The notes below the pieces were generated by a model. The model did not search any database, was not told where the DNA came from, and saw only the letters and a list, made by a program, of their open reading frames with translations. Shown here in pieces: positions 16,572 through 25,352 of a DNA stretch of 64,000 bases (position 1 is the first letter of the stretch; every line of letters starts with the position of its first letter). The translations under genes and the position numbers were made by a program. This stretch comes from Gammaproteobacteria bacterium (GTDB lineage: Bacteria; Pseudomonadota; Gammaproteobacteria; Xanthomonadales; SZUA-36). The stretch is taken from positions 62,001 to 126,000 of the forward strand of contig JAJFLB010000012.1 in the NCBI GenBank assembly GCA_021772915.1. The letters run 5' to 3'.

Positions 16572-17885
16572 ATGAGTACGAATCTTTCAGACGTTCAAGA
16601 ACAAGCGGTTACGGGACGCGAGAGCAGCGCGCCTTGCAGTGCGATTCCGGAACTTACCCCGAGGGAGTATTATCGGCTTCCCTGGTCGCTAACCGACAAT
16701 GGGATATCCTGGCTGGAGGTTACAGATGCCTGCAACCTGGCTTGTGAGGGATGCTACCGCCCACATGAGGAAAATCACAAATCCTTAGAACAGATCGCTG
16801 AAGAACTGGAGGTGTTCAAGCGTCACCGCAAGAGCGATTGCATGAGCCTGGCTGGTGGAGATCCGCTGGTTCATCCGCAGATCGTAGAAATTGTGCGGAT
16901 GGTGCGTGAGGGTGGCTGGAAGCCCGTCATTAATACCAATGGGCTGGCTTTGGGTCCCAAACTGCTCAAGAAATTAAAGGATGCCGGCGTGGCGGGTTTC
17001 ACCTTTCACATCGACACGACACAGATCAGGTCTGACTCGGAGGCCAATGAGGAAAAGGGCCATAATCCCCTGCGCACGAAATTTGCCAAGATGCTGGCAG
17101 CGGAAGGCGATATTACCTGCTCGTTCAACCAGACGGTGAGTGTTGAAACACTGGATCAGGTCAAGGACACGGTCACCTGGGCCCAGCAATACCCGGATAT
17201 TGTGCACACGGTCGTGTTCATTCTCTTTCGCAGTCCCGGCCTGATCGGTGACTATGAGTACTATGCCAACGGTAACAAGGTTTCGCTTGATGACAACTAC
17301 GACGACAGCGCCTGGGGTGGAAGTAATCTGCTACAAGCTAAGCATATCGTCGCGAAGATTCGTGAGGTTGATCCCGATTTTGAACCGAGCGCCTACCTGA
17401 GTGGTACTGTCAACCCGGATTCAACCAAATGGCTGATCGCCGCGCGTGTGGCCAGCAAAGATCAAGGGTTCGGTTATGTGGGTCCAAAATTCATGGAGTA
17501 CGTCCAGCACCTACATCACATGTTCAAGGGCACCTGGCTGAGTTACTCATCGCCCAAAATGACTGGTCGTGGCAGACTGACAACTGCACTTTTCTCGTTG
17601 GTCGACTCCAGCATGAGAGCGGTTGGTAAACGATTCTTCGGCTCCATTCGGAAAAGCCAGTCATCAATTCGGGACAGGCTACACCTGCAGGCATTTACGA
17701 TTATCCAGCCGGTCGATATGCTGACGGACGGGCGTATGGACATGTGCGACGGTTGTCCGGACATGACGGTACATGAAGGTGAACTCTACTGGAGCTGTCG
17801 TCTTGAGGAGATCAAGCGCTATGGCTGCTTCGTGCACGCCGTGCCACGTGGACGCAAGGAGCCGCTCCAACCAACCATCAACTGA
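16572..17885 (+). CDS. Orphan radical SAM enzyme with C-terminal Cys cluster
   Basis: 437 residues. Cys54, Cys58 and Cys61 (TDACNLACEGCYR) bind the SAM cluster. LAGGDPLVHPQ is the GGE-like motif with Asp, and VINTNG is the following strand. After a long central region (~230-360) the C-terminus has MCDGCPDMTVHEGELYWSC, which looks like ligands for an auxiliary Fe-S cluster, and a further Cys in KRYGCFVH. The ATG at 16572 is preferred over 16530. No precursor peptide or partner is adjacent. The next gene, an Fe-S reductase 229 bp downstream on the same strand, could be a redox partner. The substrate is unknown. Confidence 0.75.
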   Translation: MSTNLSDVQEQAVTGRESSAPCSAIPELTPREYYRLPWSLTDNGISWLEVTDACNLACEGCYRPHEENHKSLEQIAEELEVFKRHRKSDCMSLAGGDPLVHPQIVEIVRMVREGGWKPVINTNGLALGPKLLKKLKDAGVAGFTFHIDTTQIRSDSEANEEKGHNPLRTKFAKMLAAEGDITCSFNQTVSVETLDQVKDTVTWAQQYPDIVHTVVFILFRSPGLIGDYEYYANGNKVSLDDNYDDSAWGGSNLLQAKHIVAKIREVDPDFEPSAYLSGTVNPDSTKWLIAARVASKDQGFGYVGPKFMEYVQHLHHMFKGTWLSYSSPKMTGRGRLTTALFSLVDSSMRAVGKRFFGSIRKSQSSIRDRLHLQAFTIIQPVDMLTDGRMDMCDGCPDMTVHEGELYWSCRLEEIKRYGCFVHAVPRGRKEPLQPTIN

Positions 17886-17945
17886 ACCTGTTCGCTTATT
17901 GCCATACAGGCCCTTGACACTCGGTGCAATGAATCTCGGGAGGGT

Positions 17946-17957
17946 CAAGGTACCTTG
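17946..17957. promoter_or_regulatory. Perfect 12-bp palindrome CAAGGTACCTTG
   Basis: This perfect palindrome lies in the 229-bp gap between the radical SAM gene and the reductive-dehalogenase-like gene, about 160 bp before the latter. It is a candidate operator. Its CCTTG half-sites recall the CCTTGA palindrome before the LuxR gene at 53126, though the spacing differs. The rest of the gap shows nothing clear. Confidence 0.25.
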
Positions 17958-18114
17958 GTGGCACTCTTCCAATGGCCAGTCCACGACCAGTCGTTGTATC
18001 TCGCTTCATGATCGGGAGAAGGAGTGGTCACCCTGTGGCAGGCGGTGAAGTATAGGTCTATAAGCGTGGACTTCAGGGATCGGGGCTTTTATTCTGGTCC
18101 CACTGCAAACCAAC

Positions 18115-19107
18115 GTGGGCTTCGATATGGCTAGAAAGGGAAGAAATTTTGAACCGATGACACGCTTCACGGGTCGCTTTCCTGACATTTCGGGTAATAC
18201 AGTCAATGGTCTGGGTGAGGGTGAACAGCGTCAGCCGTCAGCGTTTTTCTGGCACCCGCCGGATCGGCAAACCCACTCGGTATTGCAAAAAGAAGTCATC
18301 GACTACCATCGGCGTTCGGCTGAAATTCGCAAAGAATTCTCATCTGAGCCACCTGGTGGGCGTGGCCCAGACCCGGTCGGGCAGGCGCAACAACGCTCCG
18401 TGCGATCTGCATATGAATGGACTCGTAGTATTAAGGATTTCGCCCTTGCCAATGAGAGTGACCTGGTGGGTATCACCGCGCTTAAACCTGAATATGTTTA
18501 CCAGGGCTACGAAATCAAACAGCCGTGGGTAATAATCATTGGGGTCGCAATGGACTATGCAGAGTTGTCGCAAATGCCACCGACGTTTGAAAACCCTGCG
18601 GCGGCCGTCGTGGTGGCAAAGGAATATAACCGAGCCGCGCGGGCCTGCCGGTTACTGGCAAATTTTATTTTGTCGCGGGGTTACTACGCCAAGGCTTACC
18701 AGGGACCCTATGCCAGCGCCCTGAACATGATGCCCGCCGCAATTGCTTCCGGTTTCGGTGAACTCGGCAAACACGGATCGCTCATCAACCGAACCTACGG
18801 CTCCAGTTTTCGTTTATCTGCGGTGACCACGGATATGCCGCTGTTGGCCGACCAACCTGACGAATTTGGTGCCGATGACTATTGCACACGCTGCAAGGCC
18901 TGTAGCAACGCGTGTCCGCCCTCCGCCATTGCCGATCAAAAACAGCTCGTTCGTGGTGAGCAGAAATGGTACGTCAACTTCGACAAATGCATTCCATACT
19001 TCGGCGAGGCGCTGGGGTGTGCAGTCTGCCTGGCGATATGTCCGTGGTCACGCCCTGGAAATTCGGAGAACATCATTCGCAAGTTGGCAAAACGTCAACA
19101 AAAGTAG
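18115..19107 (+). CDS. Reductive-dehalogenase-like 4Fe-4S protein (cytoplasmic)
   Basis: 330 residues. The central part (ESDLVGITALKPEYVY ... GFGELGKHGSLINRTYGSSFRL) matches the fold shared by corrinoid reductive dehalogenases and QueG. The C-terminus holds a two-cluster ferredoxin: Cys257, 260, 263 and 267 (CTRCKACSNACP), and Cys292, 302, 305 and 309 (CAVCLAICPWSRP). There is no Tat signal, no RdhB membrane anchor gene and no HEAT repeat, so it is neither a respiratory RdhA nor QueG. It resembles the cytoplasmic, self-standing class sometimes linked to catabolic reductive dehalogenation or dehydroxylation. Whether it binds cobalamin cannot be read directly. A later start at 18127 or 18160 is possible. 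Confidence 0.75.
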   Translation: MGFDMARKGRNFEPMTRFTGRFPDISGNTVNGLGEGEQRQPSAFFWHPPDRQTHSVLQKEVIDYHRRSAEIRKEFSSEPPGGRGPDPVGQAQQRSVRSAYEWTRSIKDFALANESDLVGITALKPEYVYQGYEIKQPWVIIIGVAMDYAELSQMPPTFENPAAAVVVAKEYNRAARACRLLANFILSRGYYAKAYQGPYASALNMMPAAIASGFGELGKHGSLINRTYGSSFRLSAVTTDMPLLADQPDEFGADDYCTRCKACSNACPPSAIADQKQLVRGEQKWYVNFDKCIPYFGEALGCAVCLAICPWSRPGNSENIIRKLAKRQQK

Positions 19108-19163
19108 CTGTGCTGCGATCCAGCCTGATTCAGGGTTCAACACCCCCGGTTCTCCCGCCGGCT

Positions 19164-20711
19164 TTACTTGTCAGTCCTGCCCACTTCCATGATGGCTTCA
19201 TTGAATGCCTTACCCTCTTCATCGGCCAGAGCCGCCGATATCAACCTCCGCACCGTGGCGGCAGCGTTTTCGGTCAACGATGGTTCGTCAATGATTTCCA
19301 TGATCGCATTAAACTGGGTAAGCCCGCGTGAGTGAGTGTCTCCATAACCTTTGATCAGATCCGCACAATTGACCAGTTCAGCGGCGAGCTCGTAATTTCC
19401 CGGCAGGCAAGCCTGAATGCGATCAAGCCAGTCTTCGATTTGCCGGTTTTCAAGTCTGAAACGATAACTTCCCCGTCGCCAACGTTTGAGCGAGGCAAGC
19501 AGATAAAGCAAAAGGAATCCTGGTAAACCGGTCGTCTTGATTTTCCAGCCGCGACGGCAGAATGTTGCAAGGCCAGCACGAAGCATCCTTGATCGGAGAA
19601 TGCTCGAACCCAGCCACGCAGGCAGCGTGTCACATACTTCCTCAACCCGGGGCCGCATGAATTCGGTGACCTGAACAAGTTGACCCGGCAGCGCCGCTAC
19701 CTCATGCCTGAGTCGTTCGACTCGTGCTGACCGTGTTTTGAGTTCCGCGACACGAATGGTATCTGCAAAACTCATGCGCAGGGCCAAATGTCTTGCGACT
19801 TCCACACTGAGCCCATAGTCATCACGGTCCTGCTCTACGATACGGCCGAGTCGCTGCAAATATAGATTGCCGTAGTTGACGTCCTGGTAGTCGACGGTAT
19901 GCCGCAGGCCTTCGAGGGCTATCCTTCGGCACGGTTGTGGTACCGCGCTCTCCAATTGTTGCAAAAGCTCACTGACCATCGGGTTTGTCATCTGGCTCGT
20001 AGCTGTTTCTGTTGGCAATGATATCGCTGCATTGTCACGCGATCTTCCTGTCACCATGTCGTTTGGAGTTACGCTACAAACCTGTTCAAAACCCGCAGCG
20101 AAACCAGCCAGGTTTGCGCGCACTGAACGACCCGCTGAACGAATCGAATTCTCGTAATCTTCCCGGACAAACGGCAGACATGAACTACCGGCAATTGCAC
20201 CCAGCAACACAGCACTGATCACGCTACCAGTTCTTTCCGACACTTCCGCCATATCAAAGCAGAAAAAGTTTCTTGCGGCATCACGACTAACCTCGAGGAT
20301 GGCCTGCCCGTCCTGGGTACCGTCGCCAAGTGCACTTTTCTCCGTGGTTGAATACACCCGGTGACTCGAGGCAATCAGAGTCGTCCGGTCTGGCGTCACA
20401 AACCCTCTCTGGATTGCCCTGCCGGCCTCTACAAGTTCCGCTGCCACCACGATGTCAAGGTTTCCGGGTATCGGATTCAGTGCAAAAACAGCTTGCCCAT
20501 CGTCCTGCGTTTCAGCGGGCATTAATTCAATGTAATAAACGGTGGCACCGGTTCTTTGTGCGACACCGGGGACTGAAGTTGCCTGTGCCGGGTAACCGCG
20601 CTGTTCGGCTATCGCAACAAGCCAGTTGACCAGCACCCCACCACCCTGGCCCCCAATCGCTGTGATTGCCATGGTAATTGGACGTGGAGAGGATCTGCTC
20701 AAAATACCCAC
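19164..20711 (-). CDS. Indolepyruvate ferredoxin oxidoreductase beta-like subunit (large, with C-terminal extension)
   Basis: About 515 residues. The N-terminal ~190 residues form the gamma/beta IOR domain (AITAIGGQGGGVLVNWL, TSVPGVAQRTGATVYYIEL), which binds the 2-oxoacid/CoA side. The remaining ~320 residues are the extension found in long IorB-like proteins (DUF6537 type), rich in Arg and without Fe-S cysteines. With IorA it would convert indolepyruvate or another aryl-2-oxoacid to the acyl-CoA using ferredoxin. The start is uncertain: GTG at 20711 (used here), TTG at 20702 overlapping the iorA stop, or ATG at 20672. It is the last gene of a three-gene minus-strand operon. Confidence 0.82.
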   Translation of the reverse strand: MGILSRSSPRPITMAITAIGGQGGGVLVNWLVAIAEQRGYPAQATSVPGVAQRTGATVYYIELMPAETQDDGQAVFALNPIPGNLDIVVAAELVEAGRAIQRGFVTPDRTTLIASSHRVYSTTEKSALGDGTQDGQAILEVSRDAARNFFCFDMAEVSERTGSVISAVLLGAIAGSSCLPFVREDYENSIRSAGRSVRANLAGFAAGFEQVCSVTPNDMVTGRSRDNAAISLPTETATSQMTNPMVSELLQQLESAVPQPCRRIALEGLRHTVDYQDVNYGNLYLQRLGRIVEQDRDDYGLSVEVARHLALRMSFADTIRVAELKTRSARVERLRHEVAALPGQLVQVTEFMRPRVEEVCDTLPAWLGSSILRSRMLRAGLATFCRRGWKIKTTGLPGFLLLYLLASLKRWRRGSYRFRLENRQIEDWLDRIQACLPGNYELAAELVNCADLIKGYGDTHSRGLTQFNAIMEIIDEPSLTENAAATVRRLISAALADEEGKAFNEAIMEVGRTDK

Positions 20712-22846
20712 TTCAGGCGTTTTCTCTCGACGCGCCGTTGCAGAAATCCGATAACACGGATACGTATTGCGGCCGTGAACTTGTCCCAAGGACCTGGATT
20801 GATGACTATATCGGCCCGGTAAAATGATGGGCAGAGTACGGCTGCGTGGGCGACCTCACCACAGTGGCCGCAGCCAACACAAGTATTGTCGACATAGGCG
20901 ACCGGTGAGGTTTTTAGCGGGTCATCACAGTGTTTTACGGTTAATGAAGGGCAACCTGAGAGCCGGATGCAACTGTGGTCACCGGTACACAGGTCTGCAT
21001 CAACACCGAAGCGTTCACGAACCACCCGTCTGCCCGCTGCAACTGCGCTTTTGAGTTGGCCCCGCAGTCTTCTTTGTTTGTTCAGCATACACTCTGATTG
21101 GGCAACGATAACCTTGGGGCCCTTCTCTTTGGTCGACAGTGCTTCAGCAAGGGCCGAACGCATCTTTTCAAGATCATAGGTTTTTACCGTACGGGCCCAC
21201 TTGACACCAATCCCTTTGACGGCTTTTTCGATCGGGTGTCGAGTGCTGCGTGTGGTATTACCTGCTTGCGAGGAGAGAAGGTCCTGACCACCAGTAGCTG
21301 CGGCGTAATCATTGTCAATAATGATCGTCAGTTTGTCGCTTTTATTGAATACGGCGTTACCAATGCCGCTGGTCAGGCCATTGTGCCAAAAGCCACCGTC
21401 GCCCATGACGCTGATCACCCGGTTGTCACCCTGACCGTTAAACGCCGATGCGCCGGCTGCTCCAAGCCCATAACCCATGGTCGTATTGCCGATATCGAAG
21501 GGCGGATTGATGGAAAACAGGTGGCAGCCAATGTCCCCACTGACGTGAAACGGTCCGGTTCTGTTCTGCAACATTTTGAGTGCGGTGAATACCGGTCGTT
21601 CGGGGCAACCCGTGCAAAAGCCCGGCAACCGTGGGACCACGGCGGTGGCGAGCTTGTCCAAGGACCTCAGGTGGTCATATTTTTGGTTTTCGGGTGCATC
21701 CTGTAGCAATTGAGGTGCCAGTTCCCCAAAAAACTTGCGCAAGCCTTCCATCATCACCTGGCCGGTATACTCGCCGGCAAGTGGCAACACATCGCTACCG
21801 TAAATGTCGGTATTCAGTTTGGCTCTGCGCAAAATTGTGTTGAGCGTCTGTTCAATAAAATCAGGCTGGCCCTCTTCGACCATTAGCACGGCTTGCTTAT
21901 TGCGGCAAAAATCGAGCACCTCTTCATCGACCAATGGGTAGGTGACGTTCAGAACGTAAACAGGAACCCTGGAACGACCAAAGAAATCGGCACAATCCAG
22001 CAAGGCCATCGCCCGCAGAAGTGTGTTGTACAGCCCCCCCTGCACGATAATTCCGATGTTGTTGACATCCCCTTCAATAAATTCATTGAGCTGATGTTCC
22101 CGGATATAGGAGACAGCAGCCGGCCAGCGCTCAGAAATTTTTTCCTGCTCGTGAAGAAATGATGAGGGTGGCAATACGATCCGATCCAGGGCGCGTTGTG
22201 GATTTTCCATCACCTGCTGCATTGCCAACCCCGGCTTCTTGTTGTCCCGGGCTGTGAATGAGCCGGTAACATGGCAGGCACGGATTCGCAATTCGAGCAT
22301 CACTGGTGTATGACTGGCTTCAGACAGGTCAAAACCGTGCTCTACCATGTTGGTAATCGTTGTGAGATTGGGTCGTGGATCCAACAACCAGATCTGTGAC
22401 TTCATCGCGAAGGCGTGGGTGCGTTCCTGCATGATGCTGGAACCCTCACCGTAGTCTTCACCGATAACAATCAAGGTGCCGCCGTTAACACCTCCCGAAG
22501 CAAGATTCGCCAGCGCGTCACTGGCAACATTGGTCCCCACCGTTGATTTCCAGGTGACCGCGCCACGCAGTGGGTAGTTGACAGAAGCCGCCAGCATGGC
22601 GGCAGCGGCAGCTTCCGACGCACTGGATTCGAAATGCACACCCCATTCATTCAATATCCCCTGCTGCTGCGCATCGGCCAGCACGTCCATCAAATGGGAA
22701 ATCGGTGCACCCTGGTAGCCCCCGACATAGGAAACGCCAGATTGAAGTAAGGCTTTGGTAACTGCCAATATCCCTTCACCGTGAAACTCGTCGCCATCAC
22801 CAAGACGCAACTTCAGTACTTCTTTGGCAAATGATCGTTCTGCCAT
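20699..22846 (-). CDS. Indolepyruvate ferredoxin oxidoreductase alpha-like subunit
   Basis: 715 residues. The N-terminal pyruvate-ferredoxin-type domain starts GEGILAVTKALLQSGVSYVGGYQGAP. The TPP-binding domain carries the motif GDGGFWHNGLTSGIGN and DNDYAAATGG. The C-terminal ferredoxin region has one cluster set around CTGDHSCIRLSGCPSL and another at Cys656, 659, 662 and 672 (CVGCGHC ... LCPSF). It oxidatively decarboxylates aryl-2-oxoacids derived from Trp, Phe or Tyr to aryl-acetyl-CoA. The cyclase gene is 37 bp upstream and the beta-like gene overlaps downstream. The product of the phenylpyruvate reaction, phenylacetyl-CoA, is also what the PaaK enzyme at 49.8 kb would make, a possible metabolic link. 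Confidence 0.88.
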   Translation of the reverse strand: MAERSFAKEVLKLRLGDGDEFHGEGILAVTKALLQSGVSYVGGYQGAPISHLMDVLADAQQQGILNEWGVHFESSASEAAAAAMLAASVNYPLRGAVTWKSTVGTNVASDALANLASGGVNGGTLIVIGEDYGEGSSIMQERTHAFAMKSQIWLLDPRPNLTTITNMVEHGFDLSEASHTPVMLELRIRACHVTGSFTARDNKKPGLAMQQVMENPQRALDRIVLPPSSFLHEQEKISERWPAAVSYIREHQLNEFIEGDVNNIGIIVQGGLYNTLLRAMALLDCADFFGRSRVPVYVLNVTYPLVDEEVLDFCRNKQAVLMVEEGQPDFIEQTLNTILRRAKLNTDIYGSDVLPLAGEYTGQVMMEGLRKFFGELAPQLLQDAPENQKYDHLRSLDKLATAVVPRLPGFCTGCPERPVFTALKMLQNRTGPFHVSGDIGCHLFSINPPFDIGNTTMGYGLGAAGASAFNGQGDNRVISVMGDGGFWHNGLTSGIGNAVFNKSDKLTIIIDNDYAAATGGQDLLSSQAGNTTRSTRHPIEKAVKGIGVKWARTVKTYDLEKMRSALAEALSTKEKGPKVIVAQSECMLNKQRRLRGQLKSAVAAGRRVVRERFGVDADLCTGDHSCIRLSGCPSLTVKHCDDPLKTSPVAYVDNTCVGCGHCGEVAHAAVLCPSFYRADIVINPGPWDKFTAAIRIRVIGFLQRRVERKRLKWVF

Positions 22847-22883
22847 GAGGAAACCCTGTTATGCCCGCCGGGAAGGGACCTGT

Positions 22884-23663
22884 TTAACCCAGAACCAGTG
22901 CAAGCACACGACAGGGGCTTCCCGACCCTTCCTTGATCTTGATCGGTGCGGCGATGATGATTGCACCCGTGGGCGGCAACTGGTCCAGGTTGCAGAGACT
23001 CGCGAGACCAAACCGGTTTGCCCCGTGCATACCGGAATGACAAGGAAATTGTGGGTCGAAGGCGAAAGCCTGACCGGCATCGGTACCAACAGCCTCGTTG
23101 CCAAACCCAAGTACGTTGCGCTCCTTGATCAAAAAGGGCACCACGGAAGTATCCGGTCCCGGCGTGTGCGCTCCGTCCTCATCGAGATTGAGGTATTCCA
23201 CCGGGTCTTGGCGTTTCGACCAGTCGGTACGCATGAATACCCACGCACCCTCGGGAATCTGGCCGTGGGAAGCTTCCCACTGCTTGACAACTTCAATGGT
23301 AATCAAAAAATCCGGATTGGCGCTCGCTTGCTCTGATACATCTATCACGCACGCAGGTGCAACAAATTTCTCAACCGGAATGGTATCGGTTGCGTTACCC
23401 GGGAAGTCCTTGCCCGATATCCAGTGGATCGGTGCATCGAAATGTGTTCCGGTGTGTTCACCACAGGAAATATTATTCCAATACCAGGCCGGACCACGCT
23501 CGTCATATCTGGAGATAAGCTCGCTACGGAATGGTTTTGAAAAATCCCACTCCGGCGGAAGTGCCAGTGTCGGGGTGTCGGGCGAAAGCGTTTGGGTCAA
23601 GTCAATAACCCGTACACCACCACTGGCGATTTGGGTGGCAAGTTCAGTCAAAATATCATTCAT
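22884..23663 (-). CDS. Cyclase family (KynB-like) metal-dependent hydrolase
   Basis: 259 residues. The signature is CGEHTGTHFDAPIHW (68-81) with metal-binding His70, His74 and Asp76, plus the C-terminal GTDAGQAFAF and CHSGMHGANRFG. The family includes kynurenine formamidase and isatin hydrolase. It starts the operon with iorA and iorB (minus strand, AGGAAAAG before the ATG). Together with an indolepyruvate oxidoreductase, this context points to tryptophan or indole side products: an N-formylkynurenine- or isatin-type amide would be opened here. The substrate is an inference from neighbours. Confidence 0.82.
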   Translation of the reverse strand: MNDILTELATQIASGGVRVIDLTQTLSPDTPTLALPPEWDFSKPFRSELISRYDERGPAWYWNNISCGEHTGTHFDAPIHWISGKDFPGNATDTIPVEKFVAPACVIDVSEQASANPDFLITIEVVKQWEASHGQIPEGAWVFMRTDWSKRQDPVEYLNLDEDGAHTPGPDTSVVPFLIKERNVLGFGNEAVGTDAGQAFAFDPQFPCHSGMHGANRFGLASLCNLDQLPPTGAIIIAAPIKIKEGSGSPCRVLALVLG

Positions 23664-23920
23664 AAAATTCTTTTCCTGTTAGCTGGACTACGGCATCGGA
23701 AATGACATTCTCGACGCAAACCGAGGTGATGAATTACCAGGAAGTCAGTTCTGGAATAATCTACCTGTTGTCACGACTATATGCTGAAGCATACGTTAAT
23801 CGCAAATAGGGCCCTAGTCCTGCGGATTGAATCTCCAACACCACTGTCTTAATCTGGACCATGCGTCAGGATTTTTTCTCACCAGGAATAACTTACCAAA
23901 GTCGCCTTGAAGGAGTGCAA

Positions 23921-25075
23921 GTGACAAATCCACACCCGCCGGACTGGGAGGAGGCACGTTCCCGATTTCCAGTGTTTGAAAGAAAAACCTACCTGAACAG
24001 CTGTTCCTATGGTGCGTTGGCTGTTGAGGTCGAGGCATCTATGCAACGTTACCTTGATGCCCGTAACGAAGTAGGATCAGATTGGGATTTCTGGGTCGAA
24101 CGTAATGAAGCGGTGAGAAACTCTGTGGCCAGGTTGATCGGTGCTGACTCCGATGAAATAGCTGTCACGGCCTCAGTTTCAGCGGCAATAAACTCCGTGG
24201 CCAGTGCCTTGAGATTTGATGGGCCCCGCAACAAAGTCGTCATCACTGATTTTGAATTTCCCACCAATGCACAAATCTGGTATGCGCAGGAACTGCGGGG
24301 GGCACGTGTCATCCGAATCCCTGAGGAAAATGGTCAGATTCCATTGGACAAAATTGCGGCGGCGGTCGATGAAAAAACACTGATTGTGGCAACGGCTCAG
24401 GTTTGTTTCCGGCACGGCGCAAAACAGGATATACCGGCCATTGCCGAGATCGCGAGAGGCAAGGGAGCCATGACCCTGGTAGACAGCTACCAGGCTCTTG
24501 GGACCTTGCAATTCGATGTCAAACAAGCGGGTGTTGATTTTGTCGTCGCCGGCATGCTGAAATACTTGCTTGGAACTGCGGGTATCGGCTTTCTTTACGT
24601 TCGCCAGGACCTTATCAAGTCTCTGGAGCCCACGGTCACGGGTTGGTTCGCGGCGGAGGATATCATGGCGATGGATATCACCGGGTACGCGCCATCGGCC
24701 ACTGCCAGTCGGTTTGAGGCCGGTACGCCACCGGTTCCCAACACCTATATGGCCGAAGCAGGGATGGAAGTTTTGCACACGATCGGCCTGGAGGCTATCG
24801 AAGGACGTATCTCAGAACTCACCGCTGCTATCAAGGAAGAGGCCATCGCGCAAAACTACTGTCTAACATCGCCTCTGGATCCTTCGCAACACGCCGCAAT
24901 GGTTTCTATTCAATCCAGCAACGACAATCAATTGGTTGCCTGTTTGGCCGAGGACGATATCGTCGTATCCTGCCGTGACGGCAAGCTGAGAATCTCGCCA
25001 CACTTTTATAATAATCATGTCGACATCGAGCGTTTATTCCGCGCTTTGCGCAAGTACCGGGGACTCCTGGTCTGA
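23921..25075 (+). CDS. Class V aminotransferase (cysteine desulfurase/kynureninase fold)
   Basis: 384 residues from a GTG at 23921. AAGGAG (23910-23915) lies 5 nt ahead and clearly decides this start over the ATG at 23861. The PLP Lys is Lys214 in GMLKYLLGTAGIGFLYV, Asp188 in LVDSYQALG pairs with the pyridine nitrogen, and the substrate loop is near FEAGTPPVPN. The active-site Cys loop of SufS/IscS is not obvious, so it is more likely a lyase or epimerase. Neighbouring kynurenine-type cyclase and IorAB genes (divergent, 257 bp apart) make a role in aromatic amino acid breakdown, for instance kynureninase-like, plausible but unproven. Confidence 0.78.
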   Translation: MTNPHPPDWEEARSRFPVFERKTYLNSCSYGALAVEVEASMQRYLDARNEVGSDWDFWVERNEAVRNSVARLIGADSDEIAVTASVSAAINSVASALRFDGPRNKVVITDFEFPTNAQIWYAQELRGARVIRIPEENGQIPLDKIAAAVDEKTLIVATAQVCFRHGAKQDIPAIAEIARGKGAMTLVDSYQALGTLQFDVKQAGVDFVVAGMLKYLLGTAGIGFLYVRQDLIKSLEPTVTGWFAAEDIMAMDITGYAPSATASRFEAGTPPVPNTYMAEAGMEVLHTIGLEAIEGRISELTAAIKEEAIAQNYCLTSPLDPSQHAAMVSIQSSNDNQLVACLAEDDIVVSCRDGKLRISPHFYNNHVDIERLFRALRKYRGLLV

Positions 25076-25152
25076 AGTCCATCGCTTGTCAAAACACGGT
25101 GAGGAATCCACCTCCCCGCGTGGTGGCGAAAGAAAACACCTGGAAATCCGGT

Positions 25153-25188
25153 CATGCATGGAGTCGGCGCATGCAGCCGACGCATGCA
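25153..25188. repeat. Short palindromic cluster with three CATGCA copies
   Basis: CATGCA occurs at 25153, 25170 and 25183. GTCGGC (25163-25168) and GCCGAC (25176-25181) pair around the second copy with a 7-nt loop. It lies just downstream of the class V aminotransferase and could be a terminator stem without a T-tract, or a protein site upstream of the TonB receptor gene. Confidence 0.25.
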
Positions 25189-25352
25189 GTCGACTGGGTC
25201 CTGGGCTCTGAATTTTGCTGGCACTTGGACTACACTCAATAAAAGCAAGAGACAAAAAACATCGGCTCTAGAGTCAAAACTCCACAGGTCAAAACACTGT
25301 CGTAGATTGTTTGTAGCAACAGTTACTATTTTTTGAGATCACGGGAATTTTT

